35,451 nucleotides of DNA, from positions 1 to 35,451 of the forward strand of contig JAEUUD010000014.1 of NCBI GenBank assembly GCA_016787625.1. The letters are read 5' to 3'. The DNA is from Cyclobacteriaceae bacterium. Its GTDB lineage: Bacteria > Bacteroidota > Bacteroidia > Cytophagales > Cyclobacteriaceae. Every line of letters begins with the position of its first letter. Position 1 is the stretch's first letter. Positions 1-7,360 of the stretch are shown here, one piece after another. The translations under genes and the position numbers were made by a program. Below the pieces are notes generated by a model. It did not search any database and had not been told where the DNA came from. It saw nothing but the letters and a program-made list of their open reading frames with translations.

Positions 1-674
1 ATGGCATCAAGGTGCGGGATCATTTTCTCGAAGCAGGTCTTCCGGTTGATGCCGTTCACACCGTCGTCGTAAGCAGCGTTGTACCCGGCCTCACCGATAA
101 GGTGAGAAATGTCGTTCGATCCTTGTTCAAGAGGGAACCGGTCATGCTTGGACCAGGCGTTTACGACAAACTTCCCATCGAAGTACTGAACCCTTATGAA
201 ATTGGATCAGACCTTGTGGCCAATGCCATGGGTGCTTATCATCTTCTGCGAAAGACCTGCATCGTGGTTGATTTTGGAACGGCACTTACGTTTACGACCG
301 TTTCAGAGAAAGGAAAGATCATGGGCGTATCCATTGTTCCTGGTTTGAGAACAGCTTTGAGGGCCCTTTCACAAAACACAGCCAAGTTGTTTGATGTCCC
401 ACTCGAGATGCCATCGTCGGCCCTCGGGATCAATACCGTAACTGCCATTCAGTCGGGTATCGTTATTGGCTATGAAGGACTGGTAAAAAACATGGTCCAG
501 GCAATTCGAAAAGAAATAGGTATCGAATGCCCGGCCATCGCAACAGGAGGGCTTTCATTTGTCATCACTTCATTGCGCGGCTTTTTTCACCTGGTTGAGC
601 CACAGCTAACGCTGGATGGGTTGAGGATCATTGGAGAAATAATGAATGAGCGCAAAAATGGCGGTGGACAATAA
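1..674 (+). CDS. coaX: type III pantothenate kinase (5'-truncated by the window edge)
   Basis: Type III pantothenate kinase phosphorylates pantothenate with ATP, the first step of coenzyme A synthesis in the cytosol. The reading frame is open to base 3, so the N terminus is outside the window. That missing part should hold the family's first phosphate-binding DxGNT motif and perhaps 30 residues. Visible family marks, counted from the GTG at 12, are the central DFGTALTF segment (about residues 88-95), the following IVPGLRTAL region, a glycine-rich TGGLS segment near residue 178, and VEPQLTLDGL near the C terminus. The GTG at 12 is only an internal in-frame codon, not a believable start. The stop is TAA at 672-674. 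A lipoprotein gene follows after 60 bp on the same strand. Identification is by motif reading and is firm for the family. Confidence 0.93.
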   Translation, partial: GIKVRDHFLEAGLPVDAVHTVVVSSVVPGLTDKVRNVVRSLFKREPVMLGPGVYDKLPIEVLNPYEIGSDLVANAMGAYHLLRKTCIVVDFGTALTFTTVSEKGKIMGVSIVPGLRTALRALSQNTAKLFDVPLEMPSSALGINTVTAIQSGIVIGYEGLVKNMVQAIRKEIGIECPAIATGGLSFVITSLRGFFHLVEPQLTLDGLRIIGEIMNERKNGGGQ

Positions 675-734
675 CCGTTCAGGCGAATCAATTAACATCG
701 TATCTTCGTATTCAGAAAAAAGCCAGTAACGGGA

Positions 735-1283
735 ATGACCATGCGAACCCTTTTGCTTATTGGATGCTGGGCTTTGTTGCTTTGTTCTTGCAAGGAGGTC
801 TCATTTCCTGAACCCCAGCCTGCTGGCATTTCGCCGCTGAAGGAGGTACCCAAACCGCTTCTGGGAAGATATGTTGGCGTCAATGATAAGGGGAATGACA
901 CGGATACGCTGATTATTGAATCCTGGGGTTATCACTTTAGGGATACCAAAGACAAAGATTGGTTAGGGAAAGGCACCATCAGCGACTCTTTGGTTATCAA
1001 AGAGTATCAGAATTACTTTTTTGTCAATTTTCGATCAGGAGATCAATGGGTGCTTCGGTTGATTCGACAGAAATCAAATGGCGACATGTCCTTTATGTCG
1101 ATCCCGGTGAGTGACGACGCAAAGCGAAAGGATATTCTTAAAAAGCTTGGAAAGAAATTTCCAGTAAGGGAAATCAAAAAGAAGGACGACACCTATTACC
1201 AAATCAGCCCTACACGCGATCAGTTGATGCAGCTCATCAAGGAAGGATTCTTTGAAGGCAGCGAGCTGGCTAAAGTAAGGTAA
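735..1283 (+). CDS. uncharacterised lipoprotein
   Basis: This is a 182-residue protein with a hydrophobic N-terminal segment ending in a lipobox (LLCS then Cys19), so it is probably a lipoprotein exported by Sec and anchored in a membrane. The mature part is polar and lysine-rich with no domain I recognise. Alternating hydrophobic residues around 45-105 suggest a small beta-sheet domain. A second ATG at 741 would shorten the signal by two residues and is equally possible. A weak -10-like sequence (TATCTTCG, 701-708) lies upstream, so it may have its own promoter or be read through from coaX. It ends 2 bp before the stop of the convergent AsmA-family gene. Its function cannot be read from the sequence. 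Confidence 0.8.
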   Translation: MTMRTLLLIGCWALLLCSCKEVSFPEPQPAGISPLKEVPKPLLGRYVGVNDKGNDTDTLIIESWGYHFRDTKDKDWLGKGTISDSLVIKEYQNYFFVNFRSGDQWVLRLIRQKSNGDMSFMSIPVSDDAKRKDILKKLGKKFPVREIKKKDDTYYQISPTRDQLMQLIKEGFFEGSELAKVR

Positions 1284-1285
1284 GC

Positions 1286-4222
1286 CTAGTTCTTTTTCTT
1301 CTTCAGCAGATTTTGCAGTTGCTGAAGCTTATTCACCGGCGCAGCGGCACTGTCTTTCTTTGTGGAGTCTTTCTTCGCCGGACTGGTCAACCCCTTAAGC
1401 ACATCCTCGGGCTTAGTGCCTTGTAATAATTTCTGTGCGGCCTCCTGCGTTTTTTCTGTTACCACTTTTTGGGCAGCTTGTTTCACTTGCTCCTTTTGTT
1501 CAGTGGCAATCAATTTTGGCTTGGGATCTTTCACCGTACCGCCTACGCCAATGGTCACGGGAATTTTGTCGGTTGGATTCGAAGTCCCCGCATACTGATT
1601 GAGAGCGCTCATGGCCTGGGAACCCAGCTGACCCGCCGGCACCATCATTTTGAGAGAGTAATCGATAGAAAGATCAAGGCCTGTGCTGCCACTCACGGTT
1701 GTGGCATAATCGCCAACCTTCACCTCGAAAGGTTTTACACTAAAACGGCCATTCGTGATGTTGGCGGACATGAGCACATCCTTGAGGCTTACTTTTTCGG
1801 CATTGTCAAGCTTCGTAAGAGAGCTGATGCCAGACATAAGTTTTGATTTGGTCAATGCAGCCTGTGCAACTTTCAACAAACCGGCGCCATTGACAGTGGC
1901 AAGATTGGGTGTCATCTGTTGTGTCAGTTCGCCACTGAGTTTGAAATCCGTAGAAAAGTCACCATTGACAAGACCAGCGATCGGGGCATAGGTGTTGATG
2001 ATGGAAAATGAATGCGCTGCCTGTTGAATGGAGAGTTTTTCAATTTTGAGATCGAGATCATACTTGGGGTGGCGTGTGTCCTTTGCGCTGTATGTCCCGT
2101 TGACGGTGAATGTCCCGCCAAGCATGCCAAACTTAAGCCCGCTGAGATTGGCAATGCCGTTTTTCAGAACGATATCTCCTGTTGCCTGCGTCATGGTGTA
2201 ATCCATCATTTTCACAGTCCCAACAGAGGATTTAAGCGTGAAATCGATGTTCTCCGGAATGGGAATGACACCAAAGGAAGCTGTATCCTTGGATACCGGA
2301 GAGCCGGAATCCGTCATGAATTCATTAAGGTCAAGCAAGGTTGCGTTGAAGTTGACCGTGCCGCGGATCGTCTCCTTGTTGACGACATAGGCGATGTAGT
2401 TTTCTACCCGACCATTAACCTTAAAGTCACTGCGACCTATGGTTCCATTCAGGCTTGCCAATTCGATTTTCTTGGGATCAAAGGTTGCAACAGCTTCTGA
2501 AAGCGTAAGTGTCGGCGTGCCCTTGGCGCTGTACCTGAAATCTTTGATGGACGCAGATCCGCTCGTTGGAAGTTTGTCGTAGCGCTTGGCATTCACATCC
2601 GACATCTTGCCGTGTGTCTCTAGGTTGGCCTTGACTTTACCGGCGAGACTCATTCCCTCCAGAGGAAAAAGTCTGGTCATCTTCTCCAGATCCACACCGC
2701 CGTTGGCCTTGATGTCCCATGTGTAGTCATCCAGGTTCTGGACTTTCATCGTTGCATTAAGTTTTTCACCATCAAGCATCATCGAGAAGTTGTCTACAGC
2801 AATCAGGGTTTCTGCCATCTTGCCGGAGGTATTTTTGATGGCAGCACTCATCGACAAATTCTCCAGCGGGAGAGGGAACTTGGAAGATTTGACATACCCA
2901 TCGGCCAAAGTCATGGTTGCATCGACTGCAGGAATAATCTTGCGAATGCTGTCGTATGTTCCTTTCGCGGTCGCGTTAACGGTGTAGATTCCTTTCATCT
3001 CAAGACCTTCCATGGGAAACATTTTTGCCATTTCGCCAAGATTCAATTTGGCATTCAAGGCACCGTCCATTTTGTACGTCCTGAGATTCTCAATCAAGAG
3101 CCTGGCATCAATTGGATTAGAACCAAAATCAAGGTGAAGCTTTTTCAGGTTAACAACCGTATTGTTGATCACACCATCCTTGTTGTCTATCAGAAGATCC
3201 ATGTTGATGTTCTTAACTGCCGTTGGAAGGTCTGGATATTTGAACATCGCCTTGTCGACGAGAAGGTTAACCTGGAAGGCGGGCATTTTCTTTTCGTTGT
3301 AGGTCCCTTTGACAAGTCCAGCGAAGGAAAGATCACCGGAGGCCTCTATATTTTTGAAATCCTTCGTGTACATCCCCGGAATGAGGGAAAGGAGGCTCTT
3401 GAATGTATTGGCAGGGCTCTTAAAGGTGATGTCCATGTCATAGGACCCTGGATTCATCTTGAACCAGCCATCAAAGTTGACCCCGAAATCGTTGATGAGC
3501 GCTTTATTTTCCTTAAAGGTGTATGTCGAATAGTTGTCGCTGATAGAAATGACCGCATCGATTTCAGCTCGCCGGTTATTGAGAAATTGCATCGTCCCCA
3601 TGGCGGTTGTGACTGTATCAGCAACCGTATGCGTACGCAGGTCAAAGACATCCTGTGTAAAATCTCCACTGCCGGTGTGTTGAAGCCCTTTCAAGATGAG
3701 TGAGTATGGTATTGACTCATCACTGTAAACCACTTCGCCATTGATCACCTCCCAGTGGTCGATGCCAAACGAAAAATCTGAGGGCTCCTGGCTTGCGGCT
3801 GAGTCGGCAGAGGCGATGGCAATATCATAGTTGGCGCGTCCATCAGGCAACACCCTGACATTGATCTGAGGATTGAGGAGCGTTATTCCCTTTAACCGGA
3901 GCTGACTCCCGAAGAGTACATCGGCCAGATTGATTTCAACATCAAGACGGTCAACAACAAACAGATGTTGACCTTCAAAAGGTGCGCGGTTGAATACGCC
4001 AAGTTCCTTGATTTCTGCAGTGATGTTGGGGAAATTCCTGAATACGGTAAGGCTGAAATTGTTTACGTCGAAGACAACGTCAGCATTGACATTCTTGGCA
4101 ATTTCCTTGTCGATGGCTGCCTTGATATCGTCTTTGAATATGACAGGCAGGATGGCGGCAGCAGCGATAAGGATAACGAGCAGAATGGCAAAGCCAATGA
4201 GTACCTTCTTCACGATTTTCAT
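1286..4222 (-). CDS. AsmA family protein (large, inner-membrane anchored)
   Basis: The protein has 978 residues. A transmembrane helix at about residues 7-29 is followed by a long periplasmic part built of repeated beta-rich segments, as in AsmA/TamB-like bridge proteins. The N-terminal block (about 30-130, with FRNFPNITAEI and the LFVVDRLDVEINL segment) is the AsmA N-terminal signature. The region around 750-880 matches the AsmA C-terminal region, and the tail is lysine/alanine-rich and low-complexity. Family members are implicated in lipid transport between inner and outer membranes or in outer-membrane assembly; the role here is inferred only from family. A perfect TAATTTTG -7 element lies 23 bp upstream of the ATG. 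The upstream aldehyde dehydrogenase gene ends 51 bp before this start. Confidence 0.88.
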   Translation of the reverse strand: MKIVKKVLIGFAILLVILIAAAAILPVIFKDDIKAAIDKEIAKNVNADVVFDVNNFSLTVFRNFPNITAEIKELGVFNRAPFEGQHLFVVDRLDVEINLADVLFGSQLRLKGITLLNPQINVRVLPDGRANYDIAIASADSAASQEPSDFSFGIDHWEVINGEVVYSDESIPYSLILKGLQHTGSGDFTQDVFDLRTHTVADTVTTAMGTMQFLNNRRAEIDAVISISDNYSTYTFKENKALINDFGVNFDGWFKMNPGSYDMDITFKSPANTFKSLLSLIPGMYTKDFKNIEASGDLSFAGLVKGTYNEKKMPAFQVNLLVDKAMFKYPDLPTAVKNINMDLLIDNKDGVINNTVVNLKKLHLDFGSNPIDARLLIENLRTYKMDGALNAKLNLGEMAKMFPMEGLEMKGIYTVNATAKGTYDSIRKIIPAVDATMTLADGYVKSSKFPLPLENLSMSAAIKNTSGKMAETLIAVDNFSMMLDGEKLNATMKVQNLDDYTWDIKANGGVDLEKMTRLFPLEGMSLAGKVKANLETHGKMSDVNAKRYDKLPTSGSASIKDFRYSAKGTPTLTLSEAVATFDPKKIELASLNGTIGRSDFKVNGRVENYIAYVVNKETIRGTVNFNATLLDLNEFMTDSGSPVSKDTASFGVIPIPENIDFTLKSSVGTVKMMDYTMTQATGDIVLKNGIANLSGLKFGMLGGTFTVNGTYSAKDTRHPKYDLDLKIEKLSIQQAAHSFSIINTYAPIAGLVNGDFSTDFKLSGELTQQMTPNLATVNGAGLLKVAQAALTKSKLMSGISSLTKLDNAEKVSLKDVLMSANITNGRFSVKPFEVKVGDYATTVSGSTGLDLSIDYSLKMMVPAGQLGSQAMSALNQYAGTSNPTDKIPVTIGVGGTVKDPKPKLIATEQKEQVKQAAQKVVTEKTQEAAQKLLQGTKPEDVLKGLTSPAKKDSTKKDSAAAPVNKLQQLQNLLKKKKN

Positions 4223-4245
4223 ACAGCAAGTATTTTCGGGATGAA

Positions 4246-4278
4246 CAAAATTACGAATTCCGGAAGGAGCCGACTAAA
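4246..4278 (-). promoter_or_regulatory. predicted promoter of the AsmA-family gene
   Basis: On the minus strand a TTTA (4278-4275) is followed after 21 nt by TAATTTTG (4253-4246). This fits the Bacteroidota form TTTG-N(17-23)-TAnnTTTG with one mismatch in the -33 part. It overlaps the last codons of the aldehyde dehydrogenase gene and predicts a leader of roughly 18 nt. Confidence 0.45.
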
Positions 4279-5707
4279 ACCACTTCAACAATAGATCAAC
4301 GGTTTTCTTCATGCTGTTCGTATAGGGTGGGTGCAGCAAATAAGGTGCCGCCCAACCGCGTTTTTGCCTGAGAACTGACTTCTCGTTCGAGAAGGCGAGG
4401 AACCCAAACTGGCCGTGTGATTTTCCAATACCACTTTGATTGACACCGCCAAATGGGAGATTAGGATGTGTAAACTGGAGAACGCAATCATTAAGGCATA
4501 CGCTGCCAGAGGAGGTGTTTTGCAGGATGTGCTCCCTAAAAGCAGACCTGTTGCTGAAAATATACAACGCAAGGGGCTTGGGACGGCTATTGATGAATTG
4601 AACCACTTCGTCCTGATGGTCGAATGTGCCAACAAGTAAAACCGGACCAAAAATCTCCTCTCCCCAGATCTTTGCATGGGCAGGAACATTCATCAGAATG
4701 GTCGGACCAAGAAAATTTTCTGCAGCGTTGAACGCTCCAAGGCGTATAGCCGTCGCGCCAAGGCCAATGGCATCATCGATCAGACCAGCCACACGACTAT
4801 ACTGTCTGGTTGTTGCCATACGCGAGTAGCTCGATGACTTTTCGGTTATCTCCTTGCCGTCTCCAAAAAACCGACAGACTTCTTTTTTGAAAGACTCAAT
4901 GAATTTGTCTTTCACCTTGTTCTCGATGAGCAGGTAGTCAGGAGCAATGCATGTTTGCCCGTTGTTCATGTACTTTCCGAAAGCGATTCTTATGGCAGCG
5001 TCGTTCACGTTGGCCGAGGCATCAATAACCGTTGGGGTTTTGCCGCCAAGCTCCAGCGTAACGGAAGAGAGATTTCGTGCGGCCGCTTCCATCACGAGTT
5101 TCCCAACGTGTGTGCTGCCAGTGAAAAAAATGTGATCAAATGGAAGTTTTAACAATTGTTGGGAAACGTCAGCTCCGCCCTCGACAACAAACGCTATGTC
5201 ATCTTCAAAAACTTCTGCTACCATCTCACGGATCAATGATGATGTGCATGGTGTCATTTCCGATGGTTTGATGATGGCGTTGTTTCCTGCAGCCAGGCAA
5301 GAGACCAGTGGCCCCACACAGAGATTGAAGGGAAAATTCCATGGAGCAATGATGAGGCAGGTCCCTTTTGGCTCATATCGTATCTCCGAGCGGGTTCCTA
5401 CATAACTTAATGTCGCGTCGATTTTTCTGGGAGAAGCCCAACGATCCAGGTGTTTAAGGGTATGCCGGATTTCAGTCAGAACGGGGTAAATCTCGGTGGT
5501 ATCCACCTCCATCAGTGGTTTTCGATAATCCTGGTGAACCGCCTGACGAATGCGGTCTCTTTGAGCATGAATCCACGATTCCAGCTTGCGTAGGCGCTTT
5601 TTGCGATCTGATAAGGGTTCCTTTCGCAGTGCAAGGCTCCGAAGACGGATCTTTTCAAAGCGTTCCTTCAACTGACTCTCAGACGGGCCAACCGTCGCTG
5701 CTTGCAT
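4274..5707 (-). CDS. aldehyde dehydrogenase, class 3 type (fatty/aromatic aldehyde)
   Basis: This NAD(P)-dependent enzyme oxidises aldehydes to carboxylic acids. The 477-residue length and the short C-terminal layout match class 3 ALDHs (fatty or aromatic aldehyde dehydrogenases). Visible motifs are WNFP at 123-126, the cofactor loop FTGS at 195-198, LELGGK with general base Glu219, catalytic Cys253 in GQTC, EEIFGPVL, and the SGIGKSHGQFGF C-terminal signature. All key residues are present, so an active enzyme is expected. The start is the ATG at 5707-5705. The divergent gene at 5829 shares a 121-bp intergenic region that holds four AATGTTA repeats. The exact substrate cannot be read from sequence; lipid-derived aldehydes are a reasonable family-based guess. 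Confidence 0.93.
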   Translation of the reverse strand: MQAATVGPSESQLKERFEKIRLRSLALRKEPLSDRKKRLRKLESWIHAQRDRIRQAVHQDYRKPLMEVDTTEIYPVLTEIRHTLKHLDRWASPRKIDATLSYVGTRSEIRYEPKGTCLIIAPWNFPFNLCVGPLVSCLAAGNNAIIKPSEMTPCTSSLIREMVAEVFEDDIAFVVEGGADVSQQLLKLPFDHIFFTGSTHVGKLVMEAAARNLSSVTLELGGKTPTVIDASANVNDAAIRIAFGKYMNNGQTCIAPDYLLIENKVKDKFIESFKKEVCRFFGDGKEITEKSSSYSRMATTRQYSRVAGLIDDAIGLGATAIRLGAFNAAENFLGPTILMNVPAHAKIWGEEIFGPVLLVGTFDHQDEVVQFINSRPKPLALYIFSNRSAFREHILQNTSSGSVCLNDCVLQFTHPNLPFGGVNQSGIGKSHGQFGFLAFSNEKSVLRQKRGWAAPYLLHPPYTNSMKKTVDLLLKWF

Positions 5708-5760
5708 GTTTAAAAATCGTTGTGAGCCTCTAAAAATAGCCCATTTGATAGGATTGGCCT

Positions 5761-5809
5761 AATGTTAAGCCAATGTTAAGCCCTTTGCCATAATGTTATC
5801 ATAATGTTA
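5761..5809. repeat. four phased AATGTTA direct repeats (operator-like)
   Basis: AATGTTA occurs at 5761, 5772, 5792 and 5803, so the start-to-start steps are 11, 20 and 11 bp. The first pair is contained in a perfect 11-bp tandem repeat (AATGTTAAGCC twice). On the other strand the units read TAACATT. Seven-bp half-sites repeated every 11 bp are the usual layout of OmpR/PhoB-family response-regulator sites. The two downstream units lie in the spacer of the predicted promoter of the 5829 gene. Confidence 0.7.
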
Positions 5810-5815
5810 CTTTTA
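5784..5815 (+). promoter_or_regulatory. predicted promoter of the secreted transglutaminase-like gene
   Basis: TTTG at 5784-5787 is followed after 20 nt by TACTTTTA at 5808-5815, one mismatch from TAnnTTTG. The start codon at 5829 is 13 bp downstream, so the predicted leader is under 10 nt. Two AATGTTA units sit between the -33 and -7 parts, suggesting the promoter is regulated by whatever binds them. Confidence 0.5.
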
Positions 5816-5828
5816 TTACCCGATTGTT

Positions 5829-6632
5829 ATGAGGATAAAAGGAATCTTGTTGCTCGCTTTCCTTACAGGCTCAGTGATGTGCCATGCGCAGCGTGGTATG
5901 GATTCATTTTTTGCAACAACGTCGGCTGATCATCAGGTCATCACGAAAGCGATGACGGACATGAACGACTTTGTGCAGCAGGCAACAGAAGGCAGGGGGT
6001 CTGACCTGAAGCGATTACACCGAATGGTTAGAAAGGCACACTCCTCTTTCCTGAAAAGCTATTCACCCTACGCAGACTTTGACGCGTTGTTTGCCAATGG
6101 AACGTATGATTGTTTGACGGCAACAGCATTCTTCAGCACGGTGCTTACTGAAATGAGGATGGATTTTGATGTTGTGGAGACCAACTATCACATTTTTATT
6201 ATGGTGAAGACCGCTGAGGGTGAAGTCCTGCTCGAAACGACAGACGGCCTCTTTGGACTCATCACGGATCCGAATGAAATCAACAAAAGAACAAATATCT
6301 ACAGGACGGTTGGACCTTCTGCGATAAGTGCCAACCAATCAAGCTATCAGTACACTTTTAAGCTTTATGACAAAGTACCCGTGAACAAGTTGCCGGGCCT
6401 GATGCATTACAATCAGGCGGTGAAAGCATACAATAGGGCAGATTGGATTGGTTGTGCCGAGCAACTGGAGAAAGCATATGCATCGTATCCTTCACAACGA
6501 TGCAGGGAGTTTGCTGACATCCTGGTAAGAACGATCCTGATCCGTGATCTCAAAGACCAGGTAAAGCGTGATTGTCTCAATCACCTCAAACCGCTGATGC
6601 TCGTCGGCTCGGGCCTCATCGCAGCTAATTAA
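5829..6632 (+). CDS. secreted transglutaminase-like (Cys-His-Asp) protein, uncharacterised
   Basis: The protein has 267 residues with a signal peptide ending near residue 20 (MCHAQ). The region 90-140 resembles a transglutaminase-like, papain-fold core: Cys95 in YDCLTATA at the start of a helix, His121 in NYHIF on a strand, and an acidic residue on the next strand (Glu136 or Asp139 in LLETTDG). The C-terminal part (about 185-250) looks helical and could be a TPR-like pair (HYNQAVKAYNRADW). It is probably periplasmic. Whether it is an amidohydrolase, a protease or an inactive fold is unknown. It is transcribed alone: divergent from the aldehyde dehydrogenase and ending 11 bp before a convergent OmpA-family gene. 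Confidence 0.75.
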   Translation: MRIKGILLLAFLTGSVMCHAQRGMDSFFATTSADHQVITKAMTDMNDFVQQATEGRGSDLKRLHRMVRKAHSSFLKSYSPYADFDALFANGTYDCLTATAFFSTVLTEMRMDFDVVETNYHIFIMVKTAEGEVLLETTDGLFGLITDPNEINKRTNIYRTVGPSAISANQSSYQYTFKLYDKVPVNKLPGLMHYNQAVKAYNRADWIGCAEQLEKAYASYPSQRCREFADILVRTILIRDLKDQVKRDCLNHLKPLMLVGSGLIAAN

Positions 6633-6643
6633 AATAAGCAGGA

Positions 6644-7354
6644 CTAGTTCTCGATGATGCGAACCTCAACGCGACGGTTGAGTTTGTGTGCCTCCTCTGT
6701 GTTCTCTTTGCTGAGAGGCATTGAGCCGCCAAAGGCCTTGAGTTTTACACGAGATTTCTCAACACCCCTTCTGATGAGGTAGTCGCGAACAGCGTCAACG
6801 CGCTGCTCGGATAGTTTGAGATTCAACTTGGCGTCACCGCGGGTATCGGTATGGCCTTCCAACTGAATAACCATCTTGGGATTGCTATGAAGCATATCAG
6901 AAACAGTATTCAGTTCAGGGTAAGATTCCGGACTGATAATCGCAGATCGCTGCTGAAAGATCAGGGCGTCCAACCTCATCACCTTGCCCACATGGTGAGC
7001 CGTTGGCGCAACAACGGCAGCTGTTGAAGGAATTCCAAGTTCAATATCCTGGATCACTTTACGGTCAGCGTTAGCTGTAGCGGGGTCAAGCATGTACTTG
7101 GATGGAGCAAATCCCGGGGCCTCAACGGTGATCGAGTACTTTTCTCCTCCGTATAGCGGAATGGAATAGTTTGTTCCTGACAATTGGCCAACAATGTTCC
7201 CAAAAGGAAGGCTTTGGTAGGATATCCTGGCATTGACTGCTTCCTTGTTTGTTTGATTGACAATTTTACCAACGGCATAAACGACCGTATCTGTCTGACC
7301 ACTGACAGCCGTCAGCATGAAGACTCCAAGAATGATGAAGAGGGACTGCTTCAT
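6644..7354 (-). CDS. OmpA-family protein with carboxypeptidase-regulatory-like domain
   Basis: The protein has 236 residues: a signal peptide (1-19), a small beta-sandwich resembling the carboxypeptidase regulatory-like fold (about 24-108), and an OmpA C-terminal domain (about 125-236). The OmpA part keeps the peptidoglycan-binding marks GHTDTRGD (Asp170) and NLKLSEQR (Arg185), plus the closing NRRVEV. It should be a periplasmic protein bound to peptidoglycan. Its start lies 6 bp from the stop of the larger PD40-OmpA gene, so both are almost certainly in one transcript. Residue patterns show it is a paralogue of the last two domains of that neighbour. A role in envelope structure or anchoring of a larger complex is inference. 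Confidence 0.9.
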   Translation of the reverse strand: MKQSLFIILGVFMLTAVSGQTDTVVYAVGKIVNQTNKEAVNARISYQSLPFGNIVGQLSGTNYSIPLYGGEKYSITVEAPGFAPSKYMLDPATANADRKVIQDIELGIPSTAAVVAPTAHHVGKVMRLDALIFQQRSAIISPESYPELNTVSDMLHSNPKMVIQLEGHTDTRGDAKLNLKLSEQRVDAVRDYLIRRGVEKSRVKLKAFGGSMPLSKENTEEAHKLNRRVEVRIIEN

Positions 7355-7360
7355 GATTGA

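Noticed and set aside
2012-3703. Plus-strand ORFs opposite the AsmA gene
   Set aside because: They are shadows of the 978-residue minus-strand gene, with no motif or start context of their own.
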